The position numbers were made by a program, and so were the translations under genes. Shown here piece after piece: positions 9,004 through 17,227 of a DNA stretch of 64,000 bases. Under the pieces are notes generated by a model, which was not told the DNA's origin, made no database searches, and saw only the letters and a list, made by a program, of their open reading frames with translations. The stretch's first letter is position 1, and each line of letters opens with the position of its first letter. The DNA comes from Mesorhizobium sp. AR07 (GTDB lineage Bacteria > Pseudomonadota > Alphaproteobacteria > Rhizobiales > Rhizobiaceae): the NCBI RefSeq assembly GCF_024746815.1, contig NZ_CP080525.1, positions 4,582,501 through 4,646,500 on the forward strand. Reading direction: 5' to 3'.

Positions 9004-9914
9004 CGCGAACTCCACACACCGGTGGCGCGCGCGCCGAGCAGCCATTGGAACAGGCCGAGAAGCGCCAGCGTGACCACCAGCAGCACCACGCCGAGGGCAG
9101 CACCCGCACCCCAGTTGGAGTAGAGGCTGGTGGTCTGTTCCATGCGCATCGCCCACATGATCACCTTGCCGCCGCCCATCAGTGCCGGGGTGACGAAGAA
9201 CCCCAGGCACAGCACGAAGACGATGACCACGCCCGAGGCGAGGCCGGGAAGCGACAGCGGAAAGAAGATCTGCCGGAAGGTGGCGGCCGGGCCGGCGCCA
9301 AGGCTCATCCCGGCGCGCAGGCAGTCGGTGTCGATCGTCTTCATCGAGGCGTAGAGCGGCAGCACCAGGAACGGCAGCAAGATGTGCGTCATGCCGATGA
9401 CGACGCCCGACAGATTGTTGGCGAGCGACAGCGGCTGGCTGATGACGCCGAGGTCGATCAGCCAGCTGTTGATCAGCCCCTTGCGCTGCAGGATCACCAG
9501 CCAGGCATAGGTGCGCACCAGAACCGATGTCCAGAACGGCAGGATGACGAAGATCAGGCAGATCGATGCCGCCCGGCGCGGCAGTTGGGACAGCATATAG
9601 GCCAGGGGATAGCCAAGCACGACGCAGGCGCCGGTGACGATGAAGGCGACCTTGAAGGTGGTGACGAAGGTCTTGATGTAGGAGGCCTGCTTGAAGAAGC
9701 GCGCATAGTTGGCGGCGCTGAAGGCGCCAGCCTCGTCGAACAGCGACAGCCAGAACAGCCAGCCGATCGGCACGATGATGATGGCGAAGACCAGCAACAG
9801 GCTTGGCGCCAGCAGTGCGAGCAGCCGCAACGATTCGCGCCGGGCATCAGTGCGCAGCGCCCGCGCATTGAGATCGGCGCCGGCAGGTTCGCGGAAGGCG
9901 GATTGAACGCTCAT
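9000..9914 (-). CDS. ABC transporter permease, PotB type
   Basis: This inner-membrane permease of 304 aa is the partner of the PotC-type protein. After a polar N-terminus come about six transmembrane segments, with the coupling loop SLGAGPAATFRQIFFPLSLP. The ATG at 9912-9914 overlaps the stop of the ATPase gene (ATGA). The overlap with the next permease gene is the same, so ATPase, permease 1 and permease 2 form one translationally coupled block. Confidence 0.9.
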   Translation of the reverse strand: MSVQSAFREPAGADLNARALRTDARRESLRLLALLAPSLLLVFAIIIVPIGWLFWLSLFDEAGAFSAANYARFFKQASYIKTFVTTFKVAFIVTGACVVLGYPLAYMLSQLPRRAASICLIFVILPFWTSVLVRTYAWLVILQRKGLINSWLIDLGVISQPLSLANNLSGVVIGMTHILLPFLVLPLYASMKTIDTDCLRAGMSLGAGPAATFRQIFFPLSLPGLASGVVIVFVLCLGFFVTPALMGGGKVIMWAMRMEQTTSLYSNWGAGAALGVVLLVVTLALLGLFQWLLGARATGVWSSR

Positions 9915-11002
9915 CCGTCTGCTGCCACCAGGATCGTGTCCTGCGCATCGAGGCCAAGGCGGATCGGCTGGCCGGGAGCCGGCATTTTCGCCAGCACATC
10001 GCTGCGGCAATAGTCGCGCAGAGTCACCTGGCGCCCATCGCGCAACGCCGCGTAGCAGACGAAGCTGTCACCCTGGTAGATGATGTCACCGACCGTCGCA
10101 TCGAGCACATTGACGTCGCCTGGCGGTTCGGCATTTGTGAGCAGCCGCAGCTTTTCCGGCCGCACCACCATCAGGTGCTGGCCCGCTACCGGCGCCGGCG
10201 CCGCGGTGTGGATTCTCCGGTCCTCGTACCAGACCGAACCGTTGCGGCATTCGACCGGAATGAAATTCGATTCACCGATGAAGCCGGCTACAAACCGCGT
10301 CCGCGGCGTGGCGTAGAGGGTTTCGGGCCGGTCGAGCTGCTCGATGCGTCCGCCGTTCATCACCGCGATGCGGTCCGACATGGTGATGGCTTCGCGCTGG
10401 TCATGCGTGACATAGACCGTGGTCATGCCAAGCCTGCGATGCAGGCTGCGCAGTTCGATCTGCATATGCTCGCGCAGACCTTTGTCGAGCGCCGACAAGG
10501 GTTCGTCCATCAGCACGATGCGCGGCTCGAAGACGATGGCGCGCGCCAGCGCCACGCGCTGGCGCTGGCCGCCGGAAAGCTGGTCGACCCGGCGCTCGCC
10601 CAGGCCCTGCAATTTGACCAGATCCAGTGCCTTTTCGACGCGCTCGGCCGTCTCGGTGGCAGCTATGCCGCGCTGCTTCAGCGGAAAGGCGATGTTGTGG
10701 AAGACGTTCATATGCGGGAACAACGCATAGTTCTGGAACACCATGCCGATGTTGCGCTTGTGCGGCGGCGTGGTGATGATCTCGTCATCGCCGACCCTGA
10801 TACTGCCGGCATTGGCCCGGACAAAGCCGGCCAGGATCATCAGCAGCGTCGTCTTGCCGGATCCGGATGGTCCGAGCAGCGTCAGGAATTCGCCGGCCTC
10901 GACATCGAGGTTCAGGTCACGCAGCACCGCTACGCTGCCAAATCGTTTCTCGATCCGGCGCATGCTGATCGGTAGCGCGGATGGCGCAATGGACAAGATC
11001 AT
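9911..11002 (-). CDS. ABC transporter ATP-binding protein, PotA type
   Basis: This ATPase of a polyamine-type importer has 363 aa. It has Walker A GPSGSGKTT, signature LSGGQRQRVALARA, Walker B VLMDEPLSALD, and the switch His in VTHDQ. A C-terminal TOBE-like domain follows from about residue 280 (FIPVECRNGSVWYEDR onward). It is cotranscribed with the binding protein 72 bp upstream and the permeases downstream. The family transports polyamines, ferric iron, 2-aminoethylphosphonate or opine-like solutes; the exact substrate is unknown. Confidence 0.92.
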   Translation of the reverse strand: MILSIAPSALPISMRRIEKRFGSVAVLRDLNLDVEAGEFLTLLGPSGSGKTTLLMILAGFVRANAGSIRVGDDEIITTPPHKRNIGMVFQNYALFPHMNVFHNIAFPLKQRGIAATETAERVEKALDLVKLQGLGERRVDQLSGGQRQRVALARAIVFEPRIVLMDEPLSALDKGLREHMQIELRSLHRRLGMTTVYVTHDQREAITMSDRIAVMNGGRIEQLDRPETLYATPRTRFVAGFIGESNFIPVECRNGSVWYEDRRIHTAAPAPVAGQHLMVVRPEKLRLLTNAEPPGDVNVLDATVGDIIYQGDSFVCYAALRDGRQVTLRDYCRSDVLAKMPAPGQPIRLGLDAQDTILVAADG

Positions 11003-11074
11003 CGTCTCCTGGGCAAGGGCGGCGCAAGCAGGGCGGTTGCGCCGCCCAGCCGTGGTTTGGGTTCCGTTCGCGGC

Positions 11075-12115
11075 CTATTGCTGGATCAGATTGTTGAACT
11101 TCTCCGTCGCCTCGACCAGAGTGTCGCGCCAGAACTCGGCATCCTGCAGCACCTGCTTCTTGACGTTTTCGGGCGCCGAATTGATGTCCTTGATCCTCTC
11201 CTGCGGGATCTTGCCGGTCTCGAAAGCCTTCTCGTTGACCGGCCCGTTGTCGACATAGAGCGGCAGATTGGCCTGCAATTGCGGGCTGACGAACATCGCC
11301 AGCGCCTTCATGGCGGCTTGCCTGTTCTTGGCGCCCTTGGGAATGACCATGCAGTCAGCGGTCAGAACACCCTGGTCGAACGAGAAGCTGACCGGCGCGC
11401 CTTCCTTCTTCAAGGTGCCGGCGCGGCCGTTCCAGATGCTCGCCATGTCGACTTCGCCGTCTTTCACCAACTGCATGGCCTGGGCGCCGGAGGTCCACCA
11501 GGCGTCGATATGGCCGCGGATCTTGTCGACGGATTTCAGCGCGCCGTCGATGTCGACCGGATAGACCTTGTCGATCGGAATGCCTTCGGCCAGCGCCGCG
11601 ATGCTCAGCGTTTCAGTCGACTGGCTGCCGCTCAGCGCGCGCCGTCCCGGAAACTTCTCGACGTTCCAGAAGTCGGCCCAGGTCTTCGGCCCCTTGTCGC
11701 CAAAGACATCGGTTCGGTAGATGAGCACGACCGACGTGTAGGAAATGCCGACCCAGTCGTCATGGACGAGCTTGGGGTTGATGCCGCTCTTGTCGATGAT
11801 GCCGTAGTCGAGTTTTTCGAACAGCCCTTCCTTCGAGCCGCGTGCGCATTCATCGGCGCCAAGTTCGGTGATGTCCCACTTCACGGCGTTGCCGGTCACC
11901 TGCAGCCGGACGTCGTCGAGGCCGTTGGTGGTGTCTTCCTTGATGGTGATGCCGAGCGCATCGGCGGTCGGCTTGAAGAACGCCTTGGTCTGCGCCTCCT
12001 GATAGGTGCCGCCCCATGAGGCGACGGTGATGGTATCGCCCGCCATGGCGGGGGCCGCGAGCGACGCCATCAGGGCGGCAACCGCAACAACGCTAACGCT
12101 TCTGGTCCTGTTCAT
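11075..12115 (-). CDS. ABC transporter substrate-binding protein, PotD type
   Basis: This periplasmic solute-binding protein has 346 aa. The signal peptide MNRTRSVSVVAVAALMASLA ends at a predicted AMA cleavage site near residue 28. The mature protein begins with DTITVASWGGTYQEAQTKAF, typical of PotD-like spermidine/putrescine-class proteins. The ATG at 12115 follows a GGAGAG ribosome-binding site; a longer open frame upstream would interrupt the signal sequence. It is first in the operon with the ATPase, two permeases and ggt. The divergent GntR gene and a TTGTATACAA palindrome lie upstream. Confidence 0.9.
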   Translation of the reverse strand: MNRTRSVSVVAVAALMASLAAPAMAGDTITVASWGGTYQEAQTKAFFKPTADALGITIKEDTTNGLDDVRLQVTGNAVKWDITELGADECARGSKEGLFEKLDYGIIDKSGINPKLVHDDWVGISYTSVVLIYRTDVFGDKGPKTWADFWNVEKFPGRRALSGSQSTETLSIAALAEGIPIDKVYPVDIDGALKSVDKIRGHIDAWWTSGAQAMQLVKDGEVDMASIWNGRAGTLKKEGAPVSFSFDQGVLTADCMVIPKGAKNRQAAMKALAMFVSPQLQANLPLYVDNGPVNEKAFETGKIPQERIKDINSAPENVKKQVLQDAEFWRDTLVEATEKFNNLIQQ

Positions 12116-12165
12116 TTTCGGCTCTCCAACCGGTGTTCCCATTGTTGTTGATTTGGCATGCTATT

Positions 12166-12175
12166 TTGTATACAA
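12166..12175. promoter_or_regulatory. Predicted GntR operator TTGTATACAA in the divergent promoter region
   Basis: The perfect 10-bp palindrome TTGTATACAA lies about 50 bp upstream of the binding-protein gene and about 165 bp upstream of the gntR start. The TNGTATACNA form is typical of operators of FadR-subfamily GntR proteins. It overlaps an AT-rich stretch that could hold the -10 region of the minus-strand operon, so a bound regulator would block transcription. A second small palindrome, TGTTGTCAACA, sits at 12200-12210. Confidence 0.6.
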
Positions 12176-12341
12176 TTTTGAGTGTAGCCTAGCGACCGAT
12201 GTTGTCAACACCGGCCGGCGCGATCGAACTCATGCGTTTCGTGCCGGACAAGGTGGCGAAGGACGGCCCGCTGGGGCGTGGCAAATTGCGCCGACTGCGA
12301 CTACAGCTATGCGTGTACCGGCTGGAAGACCGGAGAACTGG

Positions 12342-13052
12342 GTGGGAATCTTGGCCAAGGAAACCAAAAATACGCTGCGCGACTCGGTCTATTCCTCGCT
12401 CAAGGCGATGATCGTCACCGGCCAGATCCCGCCGGGCTCGCGCGTCACCGAGAACGACATCGCCGCGAAGCTGAATGTCAGCCGCACGCCGGTGCGCGAG
12501 GCCTTCAACCGCCTCGAGCGCGACGGCCTGGTCACCGGCAGGCCCCGCCAGGGCTATGTCGTCACCGAGTTCGACATCAACATGTTCCGCGAGGCCTTCG
12601 AGATCCGCGAACTGCTCGACGGCCACGCGACCGAACTGGCCGCGGTCGCGGCGACGGAACAGGACAAGGCTCGGCTGCGCGCCATGCTGGCCGAATGCGA
12701 GCGGCTGGCCGCCATTCCGGATCGCACCACCAGGGAAAAATTCCAGGAGCTCGAGGTCGGCATCGACCTGCACCGCGTGATTGCCGAAATCAGCGGCAAT
12801 GTCATGCTGCACGGCATGCTGTGCGGCATCCTCGACAAGTGCCAGCACTATGTCTGGACGGAGCTGCTCTGGCTGGACGAATGGAAGATCGCCCGCGACG
12901 AGCATGCCGAAATCGTCGACGCCATCTGCGCCGGCGACGCCAGCCGCGCCGGCATTCTGGCGCGCGCCCATGTGCGGGGATCACGCGACAATGTGTTGCG
13001 CCTGCTGCAGGCCAAGTCGGACTATCAGACTTTCCTGGCCAAGGCGTCCTGA
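12342..13052 (+). CDS. GntR-family transcriptional regulator (FadR subfamily)
   Basis: This regulator of about 236 aa has an N-terminal winged helix, with GSRVTENDIAAKLNVSRTPV and REAFNRLERDGLV as the recognition region, and an all-helical C-terminal FCD ligand domain (the His and Asp/Glu residues that bind metal are scattered over EFDINMFREAFEIRELLDG to the end). GTG 12342 has a GGAGA Shine-Dalgarno six bases upstream; ATG 12309 and TTG 12351 are alternatives. It is transcribed divergently from the polyamine-type ABC/ggt operon and probably represses it through the palindrome between them (inference). Confidence 0.88.
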   Translation: MGILAKETKNTLRDSVYSSLKAMIVTGQIPPGSRVTENDIAAKLNVSRTPVREAFNRLERDGLVTGRPRQGYVVTEFDINMFREAFEIRELLDGHATELAAVAATEQDKARLRAMLAECERLAAIPDRTTREKFQELEVGIDLHRVIAEISGNVMLHGMLCGILDKCQHYVWTELLWLDEWKIARDEHAEIVDAICAGDASRAGILARAHVRGSRDNVLRLLQAKSDYQTFLAKAS

Positions 13053-13126
13053 GCGGGGCGGAGCCCGGACGAGGCCCGCCTGCCTGATCGGATGACAAGC
13101 GCCGAATGACAAACGCCTTTGAGCCT

Positions 13127-13885
13127 TCAGCCCTTGCGTTCCTGAAGGCTGTTGCCGCCGTCGACCACCAGCAGGGTGCCATTGACATAGCTGGCGCCTT
13201 CCGATGCCAGGAACACGACCGCCGCGGCGACTTCCTCCGGCCGCCCGGCCCGCGCCGGCGGCGTGTGCAGGGCTGCCATCCGCTCCATCTCGCTCGACGA
13301 ACCGGTTTCGATCCAGCCGGGGGCCACGGCATTGGCCGTGATGCCGTTTTTCGCCACTTCGAGCGCCAGCGCGCGCGTCAGGCCGACCATGCCGGCCTTC
13401 GCGGCGGAATAGGCGGCGGTGCCCTCGAAAGACACCAGCGGCCCGGTCACCGACGCCACATTGACGATGCGTCCGTAGCCCGCTTCGACCATCGCCGGCA
13501 GAAACGCCCGGGTCACCAGAAACGCGGTCTTCAGGCTGACGTCGATGCCTTGGTCCCAATCGGCCTCGGTCATCGAGAGGAACGCCTTGTCGACCGATGG
13601 CGATGCCAGCGAACCCATGCCGGCATTGTTGACCAGGATATCGACGGCGCCGACATCACCCCGCAGCCGCGCGACATCGGCAGCGATGGTGAGATCGGCG
13701 ACCGCGGCAGCGGCATCGATGCCTTCGGCGCAAAGCTCTGCGGCGCGATCGAGCACGCGCGCACTGGCGCCGTTCAGGAAAACGGCATGGCCGGCATGAC
13801 CGAGCTGCCGGGCAATGGCAAAGCCGATGCCGTCGGCGGCGCCGGCCCCGGTGATCAAAGCGCGTCTGATGCTGGCAGGGGACAT
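13127..13885 (-). CDS. SDR-family NAD(P)-dependent oxidoreductase
   Basis: This classical short-chain dehydrogenase has 252 aa. It has an N-terminal dinucleotide-binding motif TGAGAADGIGFAIA, the NNAG motif (VNNAGMGSL), a catalytic Ser in NVASVTGPLVSFEG and the YxxxK pair in AAYSAAKAGM, followed by the typical VAPGWIETG loop. ATG 13885 has a GGAG about 10 bases upstream; the longer open frame is rejected. It is convergent with gntR. The substrate is unknown. A link with the neighbouring transporter operon is possible but unproven. Confidence 0.88.
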   Translation of the reverse strand: MSPASIRRALITGAGAADGIGFAIARQLGHAGHAVFLNGASARVLDRAAELCAEGIDAAAAVADLTIAADVARLRGDVGAVDILVNNAGMGSLASPSVDKAFLSMTEADWDQGIDVSLKTAFLVTRAFLPAMVEAGYGRIVNVASVTGPLVSFEGTAAYSAAKAGMVGLTRALALEVAKNGITANAVAPGWIETGSSSEMERMAALHTPPARAGRPEEVAAAVVFLASEGASYVNGTLLVVDGGNSLQERKG

Positions 13886-14033
13886 GGTCAAATCAGCTCC
13901 GCTGGTTTCCGCGCGACCCGCGCAGTTGGACAGCACTGGTCGCAAATCAAAGAACTATAGTCCATGATGCCATATACCGCTCGATCGGACGGCTTGCCGA
14001 AAGCACATGGTTATCGAGCGCGTCTTTGCAGGC

Positions 14034-15068
14034 TTAAGTTTCATCCCTGTTTTGGCCCGGCGGGCCAAGCAGTTGAGCGATCCAGCGTGTCGATGGCGAT
14101 TGCATGCAATAGGTGAGCACTGCGATCGTGATGGGAACGCCTATGAACGCACCGAACACACCCCACAGAAACGACCAGAAGAATACCGAGAACAGGACCA
14201 CAAAAGGCGACACCGCCAATGCGTAGCCAGCCACCCGGGGCTCGATGTAGCTGCCGATCACGAACTGGATGACATTGAGTCCAGCAAAGATCGTTATGGC
14301 GGCCTGTGGTGAACCGAATTGCGCCAGGGCGTAGAGCGTGGGCAAAGATGTTGCAACGAACGGGCCCATGAACGGAATATAGTTCAGCGTGAAGGCGATA
14401 ACGCCCCATTCGGCTGCAAATCTCAGGCCGAAGGCGGCTGAGAGCGCCCAAACCATCGAACCCGTTGCAAGGCTCATCAGCGTCCTGACCAGCATATAGC
14501 GGCGCAGCTTCGATGCCGTCTGAGCACTTCCATCGATCAGCACGCTCGCGGTGCCGGGGTTCAACGCCGCACGGGCGTTGTCAGCAATCGTCTTGGTATC
14601 GAGCAGGCCCAGCAAGACATAGACGACAACCACGATCCAGAACGAGATCATGGTGTTCAGCCGCATCGTTACGCCTTGCGCTATCCGCACGAGCCAGCCG
14701 ACGTTGAAATGCTCGGCCCATGCGCCGGCCACCATGATGCCGTGGCCCTCCAACCACTCGGTAAGCTGGCTGTAAAGCAACTGGAAGCGGGCGCTGTCGG
14801 CGATGACCGATCGACCTATGCGGCTAAATCCCCAGGTCGCGACCGATGCAAACACGAAAAAGCCAAGGACGACGAGGCAGACGACAATTGCCAGAGCGAG
14901 TAGCTTTGGGAGAAATCGTTGCAAATTCCGTTGCAGAGGCCATACCAGCGCTATCAGGAACAGTGCACAGGCGACGGGCGCCAGGACCGCGGCCGCAGTA
15001 TAGAGCGCTGACACCACGGCAATTATCGCCAAGATGCAGATGGGTGCGACAAGCGCTCGCTCTGTCAT
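14034..15068 (-). CDS. AI-2E family transporter (PerM/UPF0118-type membrane protein)
   Basis: This integral membrane protein of 344 aa has about seven hydrophobic segments. The C-terminal half carries the family pattern FALNYIPFMGPFVATSLP-like (here FTLNYIPFMGPFVATSLP), FGSPQAAITIFAGLNVIQFV and GSYIEPRVAGYALAVSPFVV. Some members export autoinducer-2; others are sodium/proton antiporters or of unknown function. ATG 15068 (MTERALVAP) is chosen because the earlier open frame lacks membrane-protein character. It stands alone, with no obvious operon partner. Confidence 0.88.
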   Translation of the reverse strand: MTERALVAPICILAIIAVVSALYTAAAVLAPVACALFLIALVWPLQRNLQRFLPKLLALAIVVCLVVLGFFVFASVATWGFSRIGRSVIADSARFQLLYSQLTEWLEGHGIMVAGAWAEHFNVGWLVRIAQGVTMRLNTMISFWIVVVVYVLLGLLDTKTIADNARAALNPGTASVLIDGSAQTASKLRRYMLVRTLMSLATGSMVWALSAAFGLRFAAEWGVIAFTLNYIPFMGPFVATSLPTLYALAQFGSPQAAITIFAGLNVIQFVIGSYIEPRVAGYALAVSPFVVLFSVFFWSFLWGVFGAFIGVPITIAVLTYCMQSPSTRWIAQLLGPPGQNRDET

Positions 15069-15369
15069 GATATGATTTTGGACCTCGCATGCAGCGATGG
15101 CATCGCAGGCACTTCTAGAACATCGCTGGAAACAGTCTGGCTTTCGGAGCAACGACACAAGACAGCGCTATCACCGCGCAATCATATGGTGACATTTGCT
15201 TCCGAAAGTCTGCAAACATAGCGTTATTGGATCAATTCCGGTTCCAACGGCACAGGAAAGTCTACGACAAGTCGACGGCCGAAATCGCGGCAGTCCTAAT
15301 TGCCGCTGCGCGCGGAGGAGAAGAGGGAGCAGGATGCGACGACGCTCCGGCTCCAGTTCCGCCAAGCCC
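15069..15369. other. Intergenic region, no gene recognised
   Basis: These 301 bp separate the AI-2E permease start from the glycine-zipper lipoprotein stop. Short open frames occur on both strands, but none has a ribosome-binding site or recognisable protein features. The promoter of the permease should lie in the part nearest 15069. Confidence 0.5.
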
Positions 15370-15651
15370 TCAGCAACGCACCGTCACAGGTCGTCCGTTG
15401 CGGTCACGCATCTTATGGCCCCACTGGTCGCGAGCCCAGCATTCGCGAGGTGACGTGGCGGCGCCGACGACGGCGCCCGTGCCTCCGCCGATTGCCGCGC
15501 CCACGAGCGCGCCACGACTACCGTTGGCAAGGCCGCCTATAACCGCACCCGTGCCTGCGCCGGCCAAGGCAGTGCCTGCGGTCCGCTGTTCAGTAGCCGA
15601 GCATCCTGCCGTTAGTACGGACAGCACGGCAACAAAAGCAATCTTGCGCAT
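15370..15651 (-). CDS. Small glycine-zipper lipoprotein
   Basis: This predicted outer-membrane or periplasmic lipoprotein has 93 aa. The signal MRKIAFVAVLSVLTAGC ends in a lipobox (LTAGC) with the lipidated Cys at residue 17. It is followed by a Gly/Ala-rich zipper (GTALAGAGTGAVIGGLANGS and GALVGAAIGGGTGAVVGAA), typical of rhizobial YMGG/2TM glycine-zipper proteins, and a short polar tail with two Cys. ATG 15651 has a GGAGAATAGAG sequence just upstream. Function unknown. Such proteins are often envelope-stress-induced. Confidence 0.78.
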   Translation of the reverse strand: MRKIAFVAVLSVLTAGCSATEQRTAGTALAGAGTGAVIGGLANGSRGALVGAAIGGGTGAVVGAATSPRECWARDQWGHKMRDRNGRPVTVRC

Positions 15652-15964
15652 TTCTCTATTCTCCGAAAAATTAGATAGACACTGAATTTTGGCTATCATC
15701 TTGAATCATTTACTATTTCAACAGGAGGCGCAATTAGCGGAAAATCCAAAACCTGTGCGCTCCGTCTCTGATTTATCTCTGCCCCAGCTCAAGTCCGAGA
15801 CGATGTGATCGTGGGCATATCGATCCGGTGAAGACCCCGCCGCACATATTCGTTGATAGGATGCCAGCCGCGGCATTTTGCGCACCGGGAGGTGCAAGGT
15901 GGGTGGGCAAGCCATGGTTCCCACCTCGACCGGCTCGACAACGTCCGCGCTTGATCCTTGACGG
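15652..15964. other. Intergenic region, no gene recognised
   Basis: These 313 bp lie between the lipoprotein start and the arginine deiminase stop. The 15660-15720 stretch is AT-rich and probably holds the lipoprotein promoter. A 68-codon minus-strand frame (15718-15924) has no supporting features. Confidence 0.5.
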
Positions 15965-17209
15965 TCAATAATCGACTGCGTCGCGGATGATCGGGCAGGT
16001 CATGCAGTGACCGCCGCCGCGTCCACGCCCGAGCTCGGCGCCGGTGATGGTGATGACCTCGATGCCTTCCTTGCGCAGCAGCGTGTTGGTGTAGGTATTG
16101 CGGTCATAGGCGTACACCACGCCCGGCGAGGCACAGACAAGATTGGCGCCACTGTCCCACTGGGTGCGCTCACGCATGTAGTCGTTGCCGCCGGTTTCAA
16201 CGACGCGCATCTTCTTGAGACCAAGCGCGTCACGCACCGTCTCAACGAAACTGCCCTTGTCCTTGTGGAGTTCGACGCCGCCCTTTCCGTCAGGGCGATA
16301 GGAGAATGCGTCGATGCTATTGACGATGTCTGGATACATCAGCACGCAGTCACGATCGGCAAAAGTGAACACCGTGTCGAGGTGCATCGCCGCGCGCAGC
16401 TTGGGCATTGCCGCGACGATCACACGTTCGGCAGCCCCTTTCTCAAACAGGGCGGCCGCCACCTGGCTGATCGCCTGGCGCGAGGTGCGCTCGCTCATAC
16501 CGATAAGCACATTGCCCTTGCCAATCGGCATGACGTCCCCACCCTCGAATGTGGCAAGCCCCCAATCCTTGGTCGGGTCACCCCACCAGACATTGACCTT
16601 GCCGGCGAAGTCGGGATGGAATTTGTATATCGAGGTGGTGAGGATGGTCTCCTCGTGGCGCGCGGGCCAGTAAAGGGCGTTCAGCGTCACGCCGCCATAG
16701 ATCCAGCAGGTGGTGTCACGGGTATAGAGGGTGTTCGGCAGCGGCGGCAGCAGATATTCATTGACGCCAGCCGCGTCGCGGATCAGCGCCAGTTGTTCGC
16801 CGCCGATGTTTTCCGGGAATTCGAAGGTCGACAGCCCGCCGATCAGCGTTTCGGCGAGGTCGCGATCGGAGAGGCCCTCGAGATAAGAGCGGACCTCGTC
16901 GATCAGGCCGAGGCCGACCTGGTTCGGGACGACCTGCTGGTCGAGGATCCACTTCTTGGCTTCCGGAATGGCGACCGTCTCGGCGAGCAGATTGTGCATC
17001 TCGACCACCTCGACGCCTCTGTCGCGCATCTTGGTCATGAAGTCGAAATGATCGCGCTTGGCATTGTCCACCCAGAGCACGTCGTCGAAGAGGAGAGCGT
17101 CACAATTGCTGGGCGTCAGTCGCTGGTGGGCCCGGCCGGGCGCGCACACCATGACCTTGCGCAACTGACCAACCTCGGAATGAACGCCGAATGGAGTATT
17201 GTTTGTCAT
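15965..17209 (-). CDS. arcA: Arginine deiminase
   Basis: This enzyme hydrolyses L-arginine to citrulline and ammonia, 414 aa, which is the usual length. The N-terminal GVHSEVGQLRKVMVCAPGRA is diagnostic. Further family motifs are LPNTLYTRDTTCWI, FEGGDVMPIGKGNVLIGMSERTS as the guanidino-binding region, the MHLDTVFTF His segment, and the C-terminal GGGHCMTCPIIRD with the catalytic Cys at about residue 402. Its start is 18 bp after the stop of an ArcD-like antiporter, so the two form an operon. Ornithine carbamoyltransferase and carbamate kinase, the usual next steps for ATP production, are absent from the window. The local product would be ammonia plus citrulline. Confidence 0.95.
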   Translation of the reverse strand: MTNNTPFGVHSEVGQLRKVMVCAPGRAHQRLTPSNCDALLFDDVLWVDNAKRDHFDFMTKMRDRGVEVVEMHNLLAETVAIPEAKKWILDQQVVPNQVGLGLIDEVRSYLEGLSDRDLAETLIGGLSTFEFPENIGGEQLALIRDAAGVNEYLLPPLPNTLYTRDTTCWIYGGVTLNALYWPARHEETILTTSIYKFHPDFAGKVNVWWGDPTKDWGLATFEGGDVMPIGKGNVLIGMSERTSRQAISQVAAALFEKGAAERVIVAAMPKLRAAMHLDTVFTFADRDCVLMYPDIVNSIDAFSYRPDGKGGVELHKDKGSFVETVRDALGLKKMRVVETGGNDYMRERTQWDSGANLVCASPGVVYAYDRNTYTNTLLRKEGIEVITITGAELGRGRGGGHCMTCPIIRDAVDY

Positions 17210-17227
17210 GACCTTCCTGCTTTCTGT

